Part shown: positions 35,873-44,493 of the stretch, in pieces | How the letters are laid out: the number at the start of each line of letters is the position of its first letter | Numbering within the stretch: the stretch's first letter is position 1 | Source: Leptolyngbya sp. SIO1E4 | Lineage (GTDB): Bacteria > Cyanobacteriota > Cyanobacteriia > Phormidesmidales > Phormidesmidaceae | DNA: 64,000 nucleotides | NCBI GenBank assembly: GCA_010672825.2 | Contig: JAAHFU020000005.1 | Span: 248,001 to 312,000, forward strand | Direction: 5' to 3' | The notes under the pieces: generated by a model | What the model saw: the letters and a program-made list of their open reading frames with translations, nothing else | What the model was told of the DNA's origin: nothing | Database searches by the model: none | Made by a program: the position numbers and the translations under genes

Positions 35873-35970
35873 CTATAGCGGTATGCAGGCTAATCAAGCA
35901 CACCCTAAACCCCAAACCCTAGCCCCTGCCTTGACCCAGATATGCTGGACCCACCTGAACAAGGCTATAG
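35873..35970 (+). repeat. Dispersed ~98-bp element, copy 3 (best-preserved ends)
   Basis: Starts CTATAGCGGTATGCAGGCTA and ends CTGAACAAGGCTATAG, giving 7-bp terminal inverted repeats CTATAGC/GCTATAG. It sits between the second TonB receptor and its FecB-like neighbour, which probably belonged to one operon. No other gene is seen in 35841-36126. Confidence 0.82.
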
Positions 35971-36126
35971 TTCGAACCATCAGATTTCCTGGAATTTTTA
36001 TGCTGCGAGGTTGTGATTGCGGCCTTTTGCCTTTTGCCATGTCATTCTCGTCAGGCATTGCGCCGATCAAAATCTCCCAATGGTCTTCTTGGGTAAGAGG
36101 AACAGTGATAGCCAGAGGACAAACTA

Positions 36127-37245
36127 ATGGGCATCTTTCCATCCCTTCAGTCTCAGCCTATTGGCAGAAACAGGGTAGGGCTTGTTGCTGCAGCACTGCT
36201 GGCAGCTTGCCAGCAGCATTCAGACATCCCCCCGCCGCTTGATCCAACCGTGCCCACGCGGGCCGTGGAGCACATCATGGGAACGTCCCAGGTGCCTCTT
36301 TCACCGGAGCGAGTGGTGGTGATTGATACCACCCCTTTAGACGCCGCCATAGCGCTTGGGATTCAGCCCGTGGGCACCATTCGCTATGGGGCACCCCCTG
36401 GTTATTTGGGCGATGCTGTCACTGAAATTGAAGTGGTGGGGCAATACAACCAACCCAATCTCGAAACCATTCTGCGGCTTGACCCTGATCTAATTTTGGG
36501 GGCTAAGAGCATTTCTGCCAGCTTGTACCCCCGGCTTTCCCGCATTGCGCCGACGGTCTTCATTGAGGGGGCTGGCCGCAGTTGGGACTGGAAGAATAAT
36601 TTCCGGTTGTTTGCAGAGGCGTTGGGAGAATCGGAGCAAGCGGAGAATCTGTTAGCCAACTATCAGCAACAGTTGGAGGCGCTTAAAACATCCCTGAACG
36701 CGCCTCCCCAAACCATTACAGTTTCAGTGTTGGTCTCGACGCCGCAAGGTTTAGTGGCTCATACCCCCAAAAGTTTTTCGGGGTCGGTGCTGCAAGAGAT
36801 TGGCTTTACCCGTAACTCAACCCAAGGCAATGATGAGCAATTTTTTGTAAGACTCCCCCGCGAAGATTTCGAGAGCCCTGACGGAGACATCGTGTTTTTG
36901 ATCCACAATCCTGAATGGGATGGTGATTCTAAAGCAGAATTTGTTAACGATCCGCTGTGGTCGCAGCTAGACGCTGTAAAGCGCGGGGCCATTTGCGAAG
37001 TTGCCGGGGATGTTTGGGGTTCAGGGCGAAGCATCCTAGCCGCGAATCAGATTTTGGCGGACGTTGAAAGGTGTTTAGAGCAGTCAACAACGTCGTTTCC
37101 TCATCCCTCATCCCCTTCACCCTCAAGCATGCACTCAAAGGTTAAAGACTCTCTCGACTCTGGGCGGTCTCTTCACCTTGAGGCGTCAATGCAGGGTGTT
37201 GACGCCGTGCCAACCCCGCAAAAACAGCACTGGTTGCAAACATAA
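36127..37245 (+). CDS. FecB-like siderophore-binding lipoprotein with abnormal C-terminal extension
   Basis: ATG 36127 follows AGAGGAC. A lipoprotein signal ends at LLAACQQ, and the FecB-like domain is clear: HIMGTSQVPLSPERVVVID, VGQYNQPNLETILRLDPDLI, YPRLSRIAPTVFIE, SQLDAVKRGAICEVAGDVWG and ILAANQILADVERCL. The family normally ends about there, near residue 316. The remaining ~55 residues begin FPHPSSPSPSS, encoded by a short tandem repeat tract (37090-37132), then run antisense through the end of the symporter gene for about 100 nt. I infer that a repeat insertion removed the original stop. The core should still fold and bind ligand. Confidence 0.85.
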   Translation: MGIFPSLQSQPIGRNRVGLVAAALLAACQQHSDIPPPLDPTVPTRAVEHIMGTSQVPLSPERVVVIDTTPLDAAIALGIQPVGTIRYGAPPGYLGDAVTEIEVVGQYNQPNLETILRLDPDLILGAKSISASLYPRLSRIAPTVFIEGAGRSWDWKNNFRLFAEALGESEQAENLLANYQQQLEALKTSLNAPPQTITVSVLVSTPQGLVAHTPKSFSGSVLQEIGFTRNSTQGNDEQFFVRLPREDFESPDGDIVFLIHNPEWDGDSKAEFVNDPLWSQLDAVKRGAICEVAGDVWGSGRSILAANQILADVERCLEQSTTSFPHPSSPSPSSMHSKVKDSLDSGRSLHLEASMQGVDAVPTPQKQHWLQT

Positions 37246-38056
37246 TGAGGCTATATATCGCCGCTGGAATGGCCATGGTTGGCGCATTTAAGAAAGTCTG
37301 GGCGCTGGCAATGGTAATGGCTAAGGTGCCGTTTTGAATGCCCACTTCGATCGTAATGGCTTTTGCACTGCGGATATCCAGTTTAGCCAGGGCGGCGATC
37401 GCAAAGCCCAGGGCCATCGTGACCACATTCAAGGTGAGCGTAACCCACCCCACCTGTACAAAAAAGCTGGCGACATTGGCACGTTCTCTTGCGAGTAGGC
37501 CCACAATAATCAGGGCTAAGAAGAACAGCGATACCCACTTGACCCAGCGCTCAACTTTTGCGGCAAACCGAGGCGTGTAGTGGTGAAGCAACATCCCGAT
37601 CGCCACTGGGATGAGCGTAATAATCGCAATCTGGATAACCGTCGTTAAAAACGGCAACCGGAGGGTGACGGCTTCTCCCATAAAGGTTTGCATAGACAGG
37701 TTAACAACCAACGGAATGGTGAATACCGTGATCAGGCTGCTAATTGCCGTGAGCGTAATCGAGAGGGCCACATTCCCCCGCACCAAATAAGTCACCATAT
37801 TCGAGGTCGGGCCACCGGGGCAGGCCACTAAAACCATCACGCCGACGGCTAATTCTGGCGAGAGGGGAAAGAGGTTGGCCAGCAAAAAGCCGACCACCGG
37901 CAGCATCATTAACTGAGCAATGAGCCCAAGCATGACCGCTTTGGGTTCAATCAAGATTCGCTTGAAATCATTGATCGTGAGCCCAAGCCCCATGCCCAAC
38001 ATAATGATGAACAGGGCCAGCGGCAGAAAAACAGCCGTTAAAAAACTTGATTCCAT
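37142..38056 (-). CDS. Bile acid:sodium symporter (SBF/BASS) family transporter
   Basis: The 304-residue reading from ATG 38056 (AAGGTGG 8 nt upstream) is better placed than the GTG at 38068. The protein is almost entirely hydrophobic with nine to ten TM helices. Family segments include LFIIMLGMGLGLTINDFKRI, VMVLVACPGGPTSNMVTYL (the conserved GG-P substrate/sodium region) and TIEVGIQNGTLAITIA. SBF proteins co-transport sodium with organic anions such as pyruvate, pantothenate or 2-keto acids; no ligand can be deduced. Its 3' end overlaps the convergent FecB-like frame by 104 nt, probably because that frame is extended. Confidence 0.88.
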   Translation of the reverse strand: MESSFLTAVFLPLALFIIMLGMGLGLTINDFKRILIEPKAVMLGLIAQLMMLPVVGFLLANLFPLSPELAVGVMVLVACPGGPTSNMVTYLVRGNVALSITLTAISSLITVFTIPLVVNLSMQTFMGEAVTLRLPFLTTVIQIAIITLIPVAIGMLLHHYTPRFAAKVERWVKWVSLFFLALIIVGLLARERANVASFFVQVGWVTLTLNVVTMALGFAIAALAKLDIRSAKAITIEVGIQNGTLAITIASAQTFLNAPTMAIPAAIYSLIMFATSAVFAGLARRQHPALTPQGEETAQSRESL

Positions 38057-38133
38057 TGCTCCATCCACCTTGATGCTTTCGACATCACTTCTATCACAAT
38101 GAGCCTCCTCAACATTCTCAACTTTTATGGGGG

Positions 38134-38829
38134 CTAGGGTATTGAGTTGCCCTTCAGATGACCCATAAAGGCATTAGCAACAATGGCCGCCTGGGTGCGA
38201 TCGCGCAAATTCAAACGACTCAAAATATTAGAAATGTGGTTACGCACTGTGCCCTCAGACAAAAACAAACTCGCTGCAATTTCTTTGTTGTTGGCGCCTT
38301 GGGCAACCAGTTGCAGCACTTCTTTTTCTTTAGGGGTCAGGGATTCAAACCCTGGTGGCAGGTCTGGTAACGGCTGAGGGGAGATCGGAGACGAGTTCGG
38401 AGCCTGATCCGCAATCATCTTTTCTAAAATACCGGGGCCAAACTGGGTATAGCCTCTGGCAATGGAGCGAATAACATCTGCCAACTCTTCTAAAGGGGTG
38501 TCTTTTAAGAGATAGCCCTTAGCTCCGTAACGCAAGGCTTGGGCCACAAATTGATTATCTTCAAACGTGGTTAGGACAACGATTTTGGCCTCTGGAAATT
38601 GTTGTGTAATGGCTTGAGTAGCCGCTACGCCATCCATCACGGGCATTTTAATATCCATCATGACCACATCCGGTAGTTTTTCTTCAGAGGCCAGGTCAAT
38701 CATCTGATCAATCGCCTGCTGACCGTTCTCAGCTTCGTTAACAATTTCTATATCAGCTTGGGTGTCTAGTAAGAGTCTCAAGCCCCGCCGGACAATTTCT
38801 TGATCTTCTACTAGCAAGATACGAATCAT
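38134..38829 (-). CDS. NarL/LuxR-type response regulator
   Basis: Start ATG 38829 gives MIRILLVEDQEIVRRGLRLL with the receiver beginning immediately; the open frame reaching 38859 adds unlikely residues. Phosphoacceptor Asp59 lies in VVMMDIKMPVMDG, with the conserved Lys in KGYLLKDTPLEEL. A C-terminal LuxR helix-turn-helix (LTPKEKEVLQLVAQGANNKE, SEGTVRNHISNILSRLNLRD) follows, for 231 residues in total. The likely partner is the HisKA_3 kinase encoded 346 nt upstream on the same strand, a standard NarL-type pair. Targets are unknown. Confidence 0.91.
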   Translation of the reverse strand: MIRILLVEDQEIVRRGLRLLLDTQADIEIVNEAENGQQAIDQMIDLASEEKLPDVVMMDIKMPVMDGVAATQAITQQFPEAKIVVLTTFEDNQFVAQALRYGAKGYLLKDTPLEELADVIRSIARGYTQFGPGILEKMIADQAPNSSPISPQPLPDLPPGFESLTPKEKEVLQLVAQGANNKEIAASLFLSEGTVRNHISNILSRLNLRDRTQAAIVANAFMGHLKGNSIP

Positions 38830-38955
38830 GATTTGTGATGCATAACGCCGGTTTTCCAATCGTCTGCGTTTGGGTAATCTGGGTAATCGGTGGATCCGCT
38901 TCTTTTTCTAATCGAGTCTGATCTAGAGTGCTTATCACCCTTTTTAGTCAAGTAC

Positions 38956-38990
38956 AGTACACCTGGGCTGAGGCAAGGTCTAGGGATTAA
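38956..38990 (-). repeat. Degenerate fragment of the ~98-bp element (copy 4)
   Basis: AGTACACCTGGGCTGAGGCA followed by AGGTCTAGGG aligns with AGTACATCTTGGCCAAGGCA and GGGTCTAGGG of copy 2. It lies in the 346-nt gap between regulator and kinase, in which I see no gene. Confidence 0.5.
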
Positions 38991-39175
38991 GACTCTAGAA
39001 TTTGCCTGACTAAGGTAAGAAATGCTGTCTATTTCGACGGCGATTTCACTTAACGGACAAGTTCAGGATTTTATAATTCATTACTTTTATCCTCGAATGG
39101 CCGCCCTTTTAGATAGCCTCAGTTTTTTGGTTGAGAACTGAGGGTTGTTAATCAGTTAACAGTGTGCATCGAAGA

Positions 39176-40300
39176 TTACGATATCAGCCGAGGAAAGTGG
39201 GCAAACAGTTTGCATCCCTGACCAGGGTCGCTTTTCACATCGAGGGTGCCCCCCAACGCTACGACCCTTTCTCGCATACCCTTTAGCCCAAACCCTGCTT
39301 GACTGTGATGCGTGCAGAACCCTTTGCCATCATCGGTGAGGGTGATGTGCAAGGCATCAGCCGTTGTCTGCAGGGTTAAGCCGACAGCCGTTGCCTCAGC
39401 GTGTTTACAAATGTTGGTAAATCCCTCCTGCACAATGCGATATACCACCACGTTGACTGAATTCGGAAACGGCAAAGACAGGTCAATATGGGCAGTGGGC
39501 GTAATCTGAGTGGCTTGCTGAAATTCTTGAATCAGCCCCTCCAGCGCTTGTTCCAACAGTTTCCCCTGCAGGGTATCAGAACGCATGTCTGTCACTGAGG
39601 TTCTGACGGCGGTTAAGGCTTCAGACCCGAGTTGTTTCGATTCCTGCAGGGCTTTATAGGCTTGATCCGGCGCCTGGGTCCATAGGGTCAGCGCCGCTTC
39701 TATCTGGATATTGAGCGCCACTAACGCATGACCGAGGGAATCGTGAATGTCACGGGCGATGCGATGGCGCTCTTCCAGCGTGGTCATTTCGGCAATCTTT
39801 TCATTCAGCAGGCGCTCTTGAATCAGGGCGCGGCTGAGGTCAGATTCAGCGGTTTGCAAGCGCTCATTTTGGTGTCGTAGCTGGGTTTGTAGCCGTTGGA
39901 TAGCCAATTGATTTTCGATGCGGGCAAAGACTTCTTCAACCTGAAAGGGTTTGGTGATATAGTCAACGCCACCGATCGTAAACGCCTGAACTTTATCGAA
40001 TACCTCATTCAGAGCGCTGATAAAGATGATTGGAATGTGCTGAGTTTTAGGGCTTCGTTTCAGGCGTTGACAGACCTCGTAGCCATTCATCTCGGGCATG
40101 TTGATGTCTAGCAAAATTAAGTCGGGGGGCTGTGCCTCTGCCCCCATTAGGGCCGCTGTGCCTGTCGCTACCCCCCGGACGGTATAGCCTCGCTGACGGA
40201 GTAAGGCGGTTAACACGCGCAAATTATCTAGGGTGTCATCGACTAAAAGAATGTCTCCAGGGAGTGCCGCGGGTGGTGGTTCAACCGAGATCTGATTCAT
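39176..40300 (-). CDS. Receiver-HisKA_3 hybrid sensor histidine kinase (soluble)
   Basis: The 374-residue protein has an N-terminal receiver domain (ILLVDDTLDNLRVL; Asp65 in LILLDINMPEMNGYE; KPFQVEEV), a short coiled coil, a HisKA_3 dimerisation domain with His186 (ERHRIARDIHDSLGHAL) and a HATPase_c domain (QEGFTNICKHAEATAVGL, DDGKGF, GFGLKGMRERV). It has no membrane segment, so it senses through its receiver or a partner. GGGGAGG precedes ATG 40300. It is upstream of, and on the same strand as, the NarL-type regulator. It diverges from the peroxidase gene. Confidence 0.91.
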   Translation of the reverse strand: MNQISVEPPPAALPGDILLVDDTLDNLRVLTALLRQRGYTVRGVATGTAALMGAEAQPPDLILLDINMPEMNGYEVCQRLKRSPKTQHIPIIFISALNEVFDKVQAFTIGGVDYITKPFQVEEVFARIENQLAIQRLQTQLRHQNERLQTAESDLSRALIQERLLNEKIAEMTTLEERHRIARDIHDSLGHALVALNIQIEAALTLWTQAPDQAYKALQESKQLGSEALTAVRTSVTDMRSDTLQGKLLEQALEGLIQEFQQATQITPTAHIDLSLPFPNSVNVVVYRIVQEGFTNICKHAEATAVGLTLQTTADALHITLTDDGKGFCTHHSQAGFGLKGMRERVVALGGTLDVKSDPGQGCKLFAHFPRLIS

Positions 40301-40380
40301 GGAACCTCCCCTGTTCGATTGAGGGTGAACGGTCAGTCAAAGGCAAGATGACAGTAAGATACACTCGTATGTAATCACGA

Positions 40381-40482
40381 GCGGAAACGAAACGGCTGTG
40401 AGGGGGTTTCCGCGATGAGGAATCTTTCTGTATTCAACGATCGCTGCGTAGATCTTATGCGGAAACGAAACTGCAATGAGGG
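40381..40482 (+). repeat. Two copies of a 24-31-bp repeat spanning the peroxidase start codon
   Basis: GCGGAAACGAAACGGCTGTG + AGGG (40381-40404) recurs as GCGGAAACGAAACTGCAATG + AGGG (40459-40482), three mismatches in 24. The similarity extends about 7 nt into TTTCC/CTTCC. The second copy contains the ATG at 40476. The first copy folds back: GCGGAAAC (40381-40388) pairs with GTTTCCGC (40406-40413). Confidence 0.7.
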
Positions 40483-41570
40483 AGCTTCCCAACAATCAAC
40501 GAATACGCCGTCGATTTTATCTCGCTGGCCTGGTGCTGCTGGCGGTTCTGGTGGCCCTGGTATGGCAACAGATTCAAGCCCCCCGTGGTTCACTGCTGAC
40601 GGTGGCAGAGACCCCACACGTTAACCCTATTAGTGAGCCCATTCAGCCGCTGCCAGGTGCGATCGCCGTGGCAGCCGACAAGTTTGCCCTGGGGGAAACG
40701 CTCTTTAACGAAACGCGCTTGTCCCAGGACGGGCAGATTTCCTGTGCCAGCTGCCATAGTCTGCAGGCGGGTGGGGCCGATCTCACACAATATTCCATCG
40801 GGGTCCATGGGGCAGTAGGCGCCGTCAATGCCCCCACAGTATTCAATGTGGCCTACAACTTTCGATTTAACTGGGACGGCAAATTTAGTAACCTGCCCGA
40901 TCATACCGATGCCCTGATGCAGCGAGAGACGGTGATGGGTATCTACTGGCCAGAGTTATTAAAAACCCTAGAAACCGTGCCAGACTATCGGCAAGCCTTC
41001 ACAGATATCTATGACGATGGCATTACCCAGGCCAATGTGATCGACGCGATCGTGGCCTATGAAGCCGCCCTCATTACCCCAAATGCGCCTTTCGACCAAT
41101 ACCTCCAGGGCAATCAGGCCGCACTATCACCCGCGGAGCAAGCGGGCTATGGGTTGTTCAAAGCCTATGGCTGCATTAGCTGCCACCAAGGGATGAACGT
41201 CGGGGGCAACATGTTCCAAAAATTTGGCGTCATCGGAGACTATTTTGCCGATCGAGGCAATGTGACCGAGGCCGACTATGGTCGCTTTAATGCGACCCAA
41301 GATGAAGCCGATCGCTATGTCTTTCGAGTGCCGAGCCTGCGCAATGTTGCCGTAACGCCCCCCTATTTCCATGACGGCACGGCAGACACCCTAGAGCAGG
41401 CCATTGAAATCATGGTGAAGTATCAGCTGGGTCGTCCCATTCCGCCAGAGCATGTTCAGCAAATCGCCCAGTTTCTTAAAACCCTAACGGGGGAGTATCA
41501 AGGGGAGCCTCTTAGCAGCATGGTTGCACCCCAGCGGGCTAGATCGGCCCGCTGGGCAGCCGCACCATAA
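40476..41570 (+). CDS. Di-haem cytochrome c peroxidase (CcpA/MauG family)
   Basis: The 364-residue protein has an N-terminal hydrophobic signal/anchor (FYLAGLVLLAVLVALVW) and two c-type haem sites: CASCH (Cys90, Cys93, His94) and CISCH (Cys233, Cys236, His237). Other family segments are FNETRLSQDGQISCASCHSL, NAPTVFNVAYNFRFNWDG, YFHDGTADTLEQAIEIM and FLKTLTG. Such enzymes reduce hydrogen peroxide to water in the periplasm using small c-type electron donors. Start ATG 40476 lies inside a duplicated sequence and no strong ribosome site is visible. A hybrid histidine kinase starts 29 nt downstream, suggesting an operon in which the kinase reads peroxide or redox state. Confidence 0.92.
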   Translation: MRELPNNQRIRRRFYLAGLVLLAVLVALVWQQIQAPRGSLLTVAETPHVNPISEPIQPLPGAIAVAADKFALGETLFNETRLSQDGQISCASCHSLQAGGADLTQYSIGVHGAVGAVNAPTVFNVAYNFRFNWDGKFSNLPDHTDALMQRETVMGIYWPELLKTLETVPDYRQAFTDIYDDGITQANVIDAIVAYEAALITPNAPFDQYLQGNQAALSPAEQAGYGLFKAYGCISCHQGMNVGGNMFQKFGVIGDYFADRGNVTEADYGRFNATQDEADRYVFRVPSLRNVAVTPPYFHDGTADTLEQAIEIMVKYQLGRPIPPEHVQQIAQFLKTLTGEYQGEPLSSMVAPQRARSARWAAAP

Positions 41571-41599
41571 ACAGGATTATCCTTGGGAGCTATCTGGCT

Positions 41600-44353
41600 A
41601 TGGTCTGGTCCACTTTCAAGCAGCGCTGGTATCGCGTTCATCAGGCTTTGACCGGAGAGTCGCCCAAAGCCCACAGGTTAATGGCGGTGCTGAATGGGTA
41701 TGTTCTCCCCACAGGCGCGGTGCTGCTGCTGCTGCTGTTCTGGATCAAATCTCAAGCGGTGAACCTCCCCCAACACAACCGCTATGTCGATGCTCTGCGA
41801 CAGCTGCAAGAACTGGATGCTCGGATTAATCAAAATTTGCTCCAGGTGCGCCTCGGTCTGCTGGACCATTACGACCCCATCGTGAATGAGCAGGCAGATC
41901 TTCAGGCGCTGCAGCAGGTTCTGGAGACGCCCCCGAGCTTTGTTGGCACCACCCGTCAAACGTTGCAGACCCAGGTGCAGGAGAATGTTCAACTTTGGCA
42001 AGAAAAAGATGATTTGATCCAGCAGTTCAAATCAAGGCATGCCGTCCTACAAAACTCCCTGGCCTATTTCCCCATTGCCGTGGCCGATTTCTCTAATCAG
42101 CCGAATGTGCCCCCGGAACTCGCGGGTGATCTCAACGCCTTGCTCCAGGATATTTTGCTCTTTAATCTGTCTACCAACAAAGATTTAATCCCTCCGCTGG
42201 AAGCCGATATTCAGCAGCTTCGCACTCGGGCCAGGCGTCTTGAAGCAGCCAATGAAACCCTCTCGATTCCGCTGGCCCATGCTGACATCATCTTGGAGAA
42301 TAAGCTGACAACCAATGACCTGATGGGCACGCTTCTGGATCTACCCACCCGGCAACAGGGCATAGAGCTGGCGGAGACCTATGATATGGCCTATCAGCAG
42401 GCAATTCGGTCAGCCAATCGATATCGGTTAGGGCTTTATCTTCTCTCCACGGTGCTGGTTATCGCGGTTGCCGCCTCCATTATCTCGCGACTGAGATCAG
42501 CGACGATGACCCTGCAGCAGCGTGAAACCCAACTGCGCAATATTTTTGACAATACCCAGGTGGGGATTTTTCAATCCCAGCTGGATGATGGGCTCGTGCT
42601 CGCGGCTAACCAGTTTTTTGTCTCAATGATGGGGTATGAAACCGTCGATGATGTGGTGGGCGTGAAGCGATCCACTGATTTTTATGTGGATGTTAAGGCG
42701 CGGCAGCAGGTCCTCAAAAAGGTGCTGCGCACGGGTGAGGTACACAACGTTGAAACCCAGTTTCGCAAACAAGATGGCAGCCTTTGCTGGGTGCTATTTT
42801 CTTGCCGGGTGAATCGGGCCGAAAACTGTCTGGATAAGGTGGTAGCCGACATCAGCGATCGCAAACAGGCCGAAGTCGAACTGCAGCAGGCGACAGAAGC
42901 AGCCCAGGTGGCTAACCGAGCGAAGAGTCAGTTTTTGTCTAACATGAGCCACGAGCTGCGCACCCCTCTCAACGTCATCCTGGGCTTCACCCAGCTCATG
43001 AGCCGGGGTCACGACCTCAACCGGCAACAGCAAGGCTACCTCAACTCGATTAATCAAAGTGGCGAACACCTGCTCACCCTGATCAACGACGTGCTGGAAA
43101 TGTCCAAAATTGAGGCCGGGAAAGTGAGCCTCAACCCGAGCGATTTTGACCTGTATGGTCTGCTATCGGGCATTCATTTAATGTTCCAGTTCAAGGCCAA
43201 TTCCAAAGGTGTTGATCTGCGTCTGGAACGAGCAGCCAATTTGCCTCAATACATTCGTACCGACGAGAGTAAGCTGCGCCAGGTTCTCGTTAACCTGGTG
43301 GGCAATGCGGTGAAGTTTACCGCCTCAGGTCATATCTGCCTGCGGGCATCAGGCCCGACCCCTGAACCAGCCAGCACCCCTGAGAGCGTGCAGGCAGATT
43401 CCCCACCACCCCCAGTACTGCACTTTGCGGTAGAAGATACCGGAGCTGGCATTGAACCCACAGAGCTAGAGGCTCTCTTTGAACCGTTTGTCCAGGCTAA
43501 ACACCACCAACCTTCGCAAGCAGGCACGGGCCTGGGGTTACCCATCAGCCGCAAGTTTGTAGAACTGATGGGGGGTGAAATGACGGTTTCTAGCCGGTTG
43601 GGGCAGGGCAGCCAGTTTCGGTTTTCTATCCAGACTGAAGGGGTCTGCCACCCGATGACGGGGCGATCGCGCCAGGGCCGCCCCGTCATCGGCCTGGAGC
43701 CCGGTCAGCCCCCTTATCGCATTTTGATAGCCGAGGATGTGCCGGAAAATCGGCAGGTGCTGGTCGATTTGCTGCAACCCGTTGGGTTTGAATTGAGGGA
43801 AGCCAAAAATGGTCTAGAAGCTGTACTCATCTGGCAACGCTGGATGCCTCACCTCATTTGGATGGACTTGCGGATGCCGGTAATGGATGGGTATGAGGCT
43901 ACCAAGCAGATTAAGGCCATTGGTGAAAATGCGCCTGTGGTCATTGCGATCACCGGCAGCGTCTTCAAAGAAGAGCAAACCCTGGCGATGGCAGCGGGCT
44001 GTGACGACTTTATCTGCAAACCGTTTCGGACTGGGGTGATTTTTGAAAAGATGACCGAATTCCTGGATGTCCGGTACGTATATGGCCCTATTGCCACATC
44101 TGACGCTGATCTCAGTCAGCCTGGCACCACCCCGTCAGAGAGCGCCCTCGGGAACCTGACTAGTGACGATTTTCAGGGAATGCCTTTGGAGTGGATAGCG
44201 CGTTTACACCAGGCAGCCATCAGAGTTGATGGGCAAGAAATTACTGACCTGATTGCAGAGATCCCCCCCGAGCAGGCAGAGCTAAGCCATGATTTGACGC
44301 GACTGGTCGAAAACTTTAGTTTTGAGGAAATCGTAGCGATAACCAGGTCATAA
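41600..44353 (+). CDS. Membrane hybrid sensor histidine kinase (helical sensor-PAS-HisKA-HATPase-REC)
   Basis: The 917-residue protein has TM1 near 30-49 (VLNGYVLPTGAVLLLLLFWI) and a periplasmic, mostly alpha-helical sensor region of about 220 residues that resembles DAHL-type sensors. TM2 is near 275-298. A PAS domain begins near 312 (IFDNTQVGIFQSQ). His451 lies in SNMSHELRTPLNVILGFTQL, and the HATPase motifs are VLVNLVGNAVKFTA, DTGAGI and GTGLGLPISRKF. The receiver has Asp756 (WMDLRMPVMDGYE), and a tail of about 120 residues follows. The internal receiver suggests a phosphorelay. It is 29 nt after the cytochrome c peroxidase gene and presumably monitors the same periplasmic process. Confidence 0.9.
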   Translation: MVWSTFKQRWYRVHQALTGESPKAHRLMAVLNGYVLPTGAVLLLLLFWIKSQAVNLPQHNRYVDALRQLQELDARINQNLLQVRLGLLDHYDPIVNEQADLQALQQVLETPPSFVGTTRQTLQTQVQENVQLWQEKDDLIQQFKSRHAVLQNSLAYFPIAVADFSNQPNVPPELAGDLNALLQDILLFNLSTNKDLIPPLEADIQQLRTRARRLEAANETLSIPLAHADIILENKLTTNDLMGTLLDLPTRQQGIELAETYDMAYQQAIRSANRYRLGLYLLSTVLVIAVAASIISRLRSATMTLQQRETQLRNIFDNTQVGIFQSQLDDGLVLAANQFFVSMMGYETVDDVVGVKRSTDFYVDVKARQQVLKKVLRTGEVHNVETQFRKQDGSLCWVLFSCRVNRAENCLDKVVADISDRKQAEVELQQATEAAQVANRAKSQFLSNMSHELRTPLNVILGFTQLMSRGHDLNRQQQGYLNSINQSGEHLLTLINDVLEMSKIEAGKVSLNPSDFDLYGLLSGIHLMFQFKANSKGVDLRLERAANLPQYIRTDESKLRQVLVNLVGNAVKFTASGHICLRASGPTPEPASTPESVQADSPPPPVLHFAVEDTGAGIEPTELEALFEPFVQAKHHQPSQAGTGLGLPISRKFVELMGGEMTVSSRLGQGSQFRFSIQTEGVCHPMTGRSRQGRPVIGLEPGQPPYRILIAEDVPENRQVLVDLLQPVGFELREAKNGLEAVLIWQRWMPHLIWMDLRMPVMDGYEATKQIKAIGENAPVVIAITGSVFKEEQTLAMAAGCDDFICKPFRTGVIFEKMTEFLDVRYVYGPIATSDADLSQPGTTPSESALGNLTSDDFQGMPLEWIARLHQAAIRVDGQEITDLIAEIPPEQAELSHDLTRLVENFSFEEIVAITRS

Positions 44354-44493
44354 AATGAATGATTTTTCATAGCTACGAGCATTACAGCGTTTCTCACTCA
44401 AAAACCAATTAGCAGCAAAAATTTTCCATGTCAAAAAAATAAATTACATCTCTCAAAACAACTACTATTCCCAATCAAGCTCGACAAGAATAA

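Noticed and set aside
40381-40482. Possible CRISPR array
   Set aside because: Only two copies with a gene start inside one, no third repeat and no cas genes; treated as a duplicated leader.
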